64,000 bases of DNA, from contig NW_026252087.1 of the NCBI RefSeq assembly GCF_025399195.1, positions 310,001 to 374,000 on the forward strand, in the 5' to 3' direction. The stretch is from Umbelopsis ramanniana AG (taxonomy: Eukaryota > Mucoromycota > Umbelopsidomycetes > Umbelopsidales > Umbelopsidaceae). Both the position numbers and the translations under genes were made by a program. Of this stretch, positions 59,182-64,000 are shown one piece after another. Positions within the stretch are counted from its first letter, which is position 1, and every line of letters begins with the position of its first letter. Under the pieces are notes generated by a model, which ran no database searches, was not told where the DNA came from, and worked only from the letters and a program-made list of their open reading frames with translations.

Positions 59182-60286
59182 ATGTCTTCAACTAAACAAA
59201 GAGTTTGCGTTATCGGCTCCGGAAACTGGTATGTACACTGGGTACTGATAACCATTTTTTGAAAGTCGCATTGACTTACACGTTATTGAAATCTCTAGGG
59301 GTTCCGCCGTTGGTAAAATTGTCGCACAAAACGTTCAGAACTTCCCTGACCTCTTTGAACAAGAGGTTCGCCAATGGGTCTTCGAGGAAGATTACAATGG
59401 TGAAAAGCTCACTGAAGTCATCAACCGTGAACATGAGAATGTCAAGTATCTCAAGGGTATTAAGCTCCCTCACAACATTGTTGCTGTGCCCGATGTCGTT
59501 GAGGCCAGCAAGGGAGCTAATGTTCTTGTCTTTGTCCTTCCACATCAATTCGTCCGTGGTGTCTGCGAGAAGATGAAGGGCCATGTTGCTCACGACGCCA
59601 GAGCTATCTCACTTATCAAGGGTCTTGATATCCTGCCCGAAGGTATCACTCTGTTCTCCGAGGAGATTGGCCGTATCTTGGATATCAACTGTGCTGCTCT
59701 CTCTGGTGCTAACATTGCTGATGAAGTCGCTCAAGAGAAGTTCTGCGAAACTACCATTGGCTGCCGGTCAGTCGAGGATGGCGAAACCTTCTTCAAGTTG
59801 TTCCATACCCCTTATTTCCGTGTCAATGTCGTTCGCGATTATGTTGGTGTCGAGCTTTGCGGTGCTCTCAAGAACGTTGTTGCTGTTGGAGCTGGTCTCT
59901 CAGATGGTCTCAAGTACGGTAGCAACACTAAGGCTGCTATCATTCGCCGAGGATTAATGGAAATGCGCAAGTTTGGCAAGACTTTCTTCGGCGGTGTGGA
60001 ATCTGAGACCTTCTTCGAGTCTTGCGGTGTTGCTGATCTTATCACTACTTGCTCCGGTGGTCGTAACCGTAAGGTCGCTGAAGCCTTTGTCACTTCTGGA
60101 AAGCCTATCGATGTCCTTGAACAGGAAATGCTTAACGGTCAAAAGTTGCAAGGAACCCTTACCGCCGCTGAAGTTCACGAGTTCTTGACTGCTCGCAAGA
60201 TGGTCGACGAATTCCCTCTCTTCAACACCGTCTACCGAGTTATCTACGAAGGCGCTCACCCCGAATCCATTGTTCGCGATATCTAA
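59182..60286 (+). CDS. GPD1: Glycerol-3-phosphate dehydrogenase (NAD+)
   Basis: This cytosolic enzyme reduces dihydroxyacetone phosphate to glycerol 3-phosphate with NADH, feeding glycerol (osmolyte) and lipid synthesis. Two exons, 59182-59228 and 59299-60286 (344 aa). The intron splits the Trp codon in the NAD-binding loop GSGNWGS (12-18). [29 protein letters not shown] and the substrate-binding block [32 protein letters not shown] carry the expected catalytic Lys residues. [19 protein letters not shown] is the usual C-domain signature. Codon use is visibly more biased to C-ending codons than in its neighbours, consistent with high expression. A TATA box lies 78 nt upstream. Confidence 0.97.
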
Positions 60287-60622
60287 GTACCCTTAACAAC
60301 CAACCGCATAGAATTTTTGCATTTATTTTCTCCCCATACCAAGTACTGTATATTCCACCCTTCAACATTCCATTTGCATCTACCTGCACCATAGAATGAG
60401 CACCTTCGAATACTCTCCACTTTATTTTTTTTTCCTTTTCTTGACTTGTATAGATAACAATTCCAAAAGTGTTTTAATAGAAGAGGACTGAGTCCTTTCA
60501 AGATGAAAAGTTTATTATGTCTGCCAGAGTAAATGGGAGGGTAATGGTTCAAACGAGTTGCGCTGAGATAGTAGAAGCAACTTGTTCACTACCAAGTGCT
60601 CATCAAATTTAATAGCTACGAA
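60287..60622. other. Convergent 3-prime region, GPD1 / MAM33
   Basis: These 336 bp hold the 3-prime flanks of two convergent genes, with T-rich tracts near 60,420-60,440. No gene is seen. Confidence 0.6.
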
Positions 60623-61869
60623 TTACTTATCGGTGAAATTACCAACATTTTTCAGCCACAGATTGTACTCGCGTCGACGCTTGAGCTGGGTATAATCGCA
60701 TATAAATTGTAATAGCTCGGTATCCAGCACTTTCTCCGCTAGATAGTTCTGAAACGAATCTTGAATACCCTAGAAACAATTATATGAGCGCGGGTTGCTA
60801 CAAATGATGTGAGATGGGTGATATGAGGTACTAACAACGTCTAGAGCAAGGTAGTTGGGGCTCAAATAGCTTCGGCGGCCTCTTCGATACTGATAAGCTG
60901 ATTCTGGTAGAACATACGACCGATTCTCATGATAATCCACATTGATAATGGCTATAGAGTCTTCTTTGGCTACCACGTCAAACGCCAGTGTTCCTTTGTC
61001 CTTCTGTATAAAATGGGTGTGGTAAAGCCGATTAGTTAACCGAATGCCTTACATCCCTTTGCCAACCTAATTATCCTCTCACCTTCGTTACAGCGATTCG
61101 AACAGCGGTAGACATCAGTTCACTTTCATCCATATCTAACTCCTCCATCTACGCAATAAAGGAAAATTAGCTCTATCGTCGTAAACATAGTATGGCCATA
61201 TTAACCAACTCAACCGACCTGCTGGTTTCCATTACCACTGATAATGATATCGTCCAAGCTCGTCTCTTCAGTTAACATTGAGGAAAGTGAAAATATGACC
61301 GTTATCCTATACGCCGTCAGGTAAGTAGGATAGACAGAAAACCAGTGCCACGATCGACTAGTCACTTACTCCTCATCACCATCTTTTTTGGAAAGTGTGA
61401 TTTCGTCCGATCCTTCCTTGTCTTTTAGCTGGATATAAATTATGAATTAGTACATCTCGCAGCAAGTTCTCTCACGTTCCTGCTACAAACTCCTGTACCT
61501 CAAACTTGCTCTTCGACAAGAACTCTTGCAAAGGCTTCAGGTCTTCCGTAGGATCTTCTGGCTTTTGGTACGACAATTCTTCATCCAAGGCATGCGTTAT
61601 ATCTGAATCAACTATAGAAGCAGAGAGAGTACTGTTTAATAAGGCTTTTTATGGCCCCGAAACGAGACAGTGATGAATGCTGGCTACCGACCCATTCCTT
61701 GAGACCACAGCGGCATGGTACTTGTTAGGGTTCTTGATTGTATGTATAGAGGTACACGAGAAACACTCGCTACAGCGTTAACCTTGCGAGGTACACGAGC
61801 GTGGACTGACGTGAAATGTTTGACTCCACCTAGCTGCTTGACGCATTTCGATAAAAATCTGCCTGACAT
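60623..61869 (-). CDS. MAM33: Mitochondrial matrix acidic protein, p32/C1QBP family (Mam33)
   Basis: This acidic, doughnut-shaped trimeric chaperone acts in mitochondrial translation and respiratory biogenesis. Seven exons: 61869-61692, 61611-61499, 61428-61370, 61306-61219, 61148-61083, 61003-60836, 60769-60623 (272 aa). MSGRFLSKCVKQLGGVKHFTS is a clear matrix presequence. VDSDITHALDEELSYQK opens the mature protein, EEITVIFSLSSM is the central strand block, and ELDMDESELMST the acidic insertion. GIQDSFQNYLAEKVLDTELL with LKRRREYNLWLKNVGNF is the diagnostic C-terminal helix pair of p32. Introns 1 and 4 both use the rare donor GTCGGT. An alternative donor for exon 1 (at GTACCA) would shorten the presequence. 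Confidence 0.88.
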
Positions 61870-62344
61870 GCTCTGCAGTAATTGTGGTGGGCAGAAAAAA
61901 AAGCTACCTATTGTGGCGGCAGATGAATTAACATTAGAAGCTTTATGCAAAAGAGTCACCGGCTATCGGAAGTATGCCTATCCCAAATCTAACTGAGCTA
62001 CTCCTTCCATCATTTTATGTAATAGAACTATTCCAAGTGTCGTATAGTGGCAATTACATTAGTAGAGACTAACACATACGTTTGTGTTATTTTGTTATGG
62101 TTATGGCGTGACATCTAATTGATCATACTACCCATGGTATCAGCCATTTCAACGAATACCACAGAAATTCATACACTGCTTTTCGATGGATACCTATAGC
62201 GAATACCTGCCAGTGGTTTGAAAAAGTAGCTCTGCCACAGCAATTATGAAGTCGGCCATTCAAATTTTACAAAAGTAGGGTGGTCGGGCCACACAAACCA
62301 GAGGCATAGCATTTGACTGAGTCTAAAATGTCATTGCTTCACCC
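61870..62344. promoter_or_regulatory. Divergent intergenic region MAM33 / partial gene
   Basis: These 475 bp lie between two divergent starts. A plus-strand frame at 61715-61996 is a shadow of MAM33 exon 1 plus upstream sequence. No further gene or clear motif is seen. Confidence 0.4.
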
Positions 62345-64000
62345 ATGGTTCAATTGCTGTCACGATCAAGTGTCCTGCCACCATTACCTCAGAAGGGCCG
62401 CTCTGATAAGATCCTTGGCGGATCACTGATACCCTCAAATGAAATTCAAACGACCTGCAAAGAATGGTCGCCATTGTCGTTGATATACCGATACAATTCA
62501 ACTACCCTCGAGGTTCGGGATATTCTTCTCCTACAACCCGTGTACGCGTTGTTGACCATACACGATTTGCCCACGCCAGACAGGCACCGGGTATGAGCAT
62601 GCTTTTTTTTGCCCTGCTTTGAGATATCTCAGAGCTAAAGACATCTTATTTGCAGCTTGTTATCGAACTGGCAACGCATGGAACTATGGGAAGCACATTA
62701 TGCATCGTCCTACTTGCTCGTGATACGCACACTCAGCTACCCAAGCTGTTCATATTCAATCCACGCACCTTGAGGTGCCATATAATATACTCGTCATTCA
62801 ACTCAAAGAATTCTGTCACCAGTATGTCAATGTCCTTGAAAATACAGCTCCAGGTACTCATAAAGACACTTCTGCCTGAATGCCTATATTGTCATCTTAG
62901 TAACCCACCTTCCCAGGACGACCATCCATCATTACAGAATTCAGAAACTAAATCCTTTCATTTACTCGCTCTGGGAACGGATTCCGGCGCCGTGTTTCTG
63001 ATAAGACTATGTCTTGGTACATTTCAAACCATCTCCAAAATTCCATGTATCATGGCACAATGCAAAACTTCTTCAGTGGGGTCCATTGCTGTGCATGTCA
63101 CGTCTCCTGTTAGCTCGGATGCATCTGTATTTATTCTTATTGGCGGAAATAATGGTGAGATAGAAGTCATCACTTATGAGCCGCAAGCCAACAGCGATGA
63201 ACAAGACTGCGGAACGCATGGGACTAAAGTGATTACGACATTGTGGAAAAACAGTGAGTATTTGATCATTATGTTTTCATTCGGATCACTTGATATGTCT
63301 CATTAATGTGTAATTTGCACCAAAGTGGCTGTCGTCAGCTTGATGCTTAAGTCTGCTGAAGAAAAGTCAGAAGTCATATTGGTTGCCGGGCAAGGTTTTC
63401 GCAACGGCTCCGAGATCACCAGGTAAGCATTACGGTTCGTGTAAGTGTGTTACAGCCAATTTAATGACCAGTCTAATTGAATGAATCATATAGGAGTGAA
63501 ATTCACAACCCAGCCGTAACTATGCTGAAGCTGAAGCTTCCAACTTTTAAAAGCATGGAAGTATGGAAGGAAGAATGTAGCGATACAACGAATGGATCTG
63601 AGAATATGCAGGACTGTGAATCTAGCTACGTTGGATCCTTCTGCATATATGAAACAAGTGAGTTCCTACTACCATTTTCAAATACGAACCAACGACATAA
63701 GAGATACTCACGAAGTATTGAGCAAAGCAGTAGACAAGAAACTCAAGCTGTCTTCTATATCGTCGCTCAGGAGGAAGCATGAAATGGAAGTAATTAGCTT
63801 TAAACAGTGGAACATATCTAGGAATTATGACGGTGTCACCAGCTGCCGTCAACAGACAGTTACCAATGTCCCGGTGTTCCTCAATGGAGCCGTAGCGGAT
63901 GCCTTTGGTAAAGTAGTCATATTGGCGGCGACAGAATTGCATACTCTCTATACTACCGTCGCTCAACCATCAAAATCAGGATATGAAGGCATCTCAGTAA
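62345..64000 (+). CDS. Unrecognised, possibly beta-propeller protein, 3-prime end cut
   Basis: This gene runs off the window. Exons so far: 62345-62590, 62656-63253, 63326-63422, 63494-63657, and a fifth from about 63704 that stays open to 64000. Joined, they encode about 470 residues. Several segments alternate short hydrophobic strands with Gly/Asp turns, for example LLALGTDSGAVFLI, VFILIGGNNGEIEVITYE and VILVAGQGFRNGSEI, as in WD40/beta-propeller proteins. GAVADAFGKVVILAATELHTLYTT near the right edge continues the pattern. No canonical WD dipeptides are seen and I cannot name the family. The fifth acceptor (AAGAG at 63,703) is my least certain splice. Confidence 0.6.

Noticed and set aside
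61715-61996. 93-codon plus-strand ORF with a CSNCGG pair suggesting a zinc-binding motif.
   Set aside because: It is antisense to MAM33 exon 1, whose minus-strand frame is a convincing mitochondrial presequence that splices on to the p32 domain.

Overview
The window is nuclear DNA from an early-diverging filamentous fungus, most likely Mucoromycota (Mucorales-like). Nearly every gene is split by short GT-AG introns of about 50-110 nt, often with a CTAAC-type branch site and sometimes an AAG acceptor. The proteins are typical fungal ones: Msh6, Spt6, Nup192/Nup205, an Fpk1-type AGC kinase, Fcy2, Mam33, eIF4B/Tif3 and NAD-dependent GPD. The base composition is AT-rich. This is a placement from gene content and splicing, not a species call.

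Layout. 2.3-6.6 kb: a PP1 inhibitor (Ypi1/PPP1R11), an alcohol-acetyltransferase-like enzyme and an unrecognised Ser-rich protein. 7.1-11.9 kb: 17-exon MSH6, divergent from the Ser-rich gene. 12.2-13.9 kb: a DHA1-type MFS transporter. 13.9-18.3 kb: a gene-poor stretch with decayed coding-like fragments. 18.3-28.4 kb: a WSD1-like O-acyltransferase, two paralogous HSL-type alpha/beta hydrolases, and between them a mitochondrial PPR protein, mitoribosomal uS4m and a glutathione S-transferase. 28.7-30.4 kb: an AGC flippase-kinase-like kinase. 31.1-34.0 kb: a purine-cytosine permease and a nucleobase/nucleoside deaminase, head to head. 34.7-42.0 kb: SPT6, a small unknown ORF and an unknown membrane protein. 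42.9-50.0 kb: a small acidic ORF, a kinesin-4-like motor and a cystinosin-type PQ-loop transporter. 50.4-57.8 kb: NUP192/205 and eIF4B. 58,900-58,999 is a 100-N assembly gap. 59.2-64.0 kb: GPD1, MAM33 and a partial possibly propeller-like protein cut by the window end.

The gene models were reconstructed by hand. For each gene called with confidence I joined exons so that donors and acceptors are GT-AG and the reading frame closes; total coding lengths were checked for divisibility by three. Most genes are housekeeping and are not functionally linked. The exceptions are the permease/deaminase pair (uptake plus deamination of bases, shared promoter), the acyltransferase/esterase neighbourhood, and the convergent pair of mitochondrial gene-expression proteins (PPR and uS4m). 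I found no CRISPR array, no intact transposon, no rRNA and no convincing tRNA. I did not find a clearly new biological system. The most useful oddities are the duplicated hydrolases with a shared exon plan, the GATA-rich bidirectional promoter, the kinase 3-prime-end ambiguity, repeated GTCGGT donors in MAM33, and the many micro-exons.
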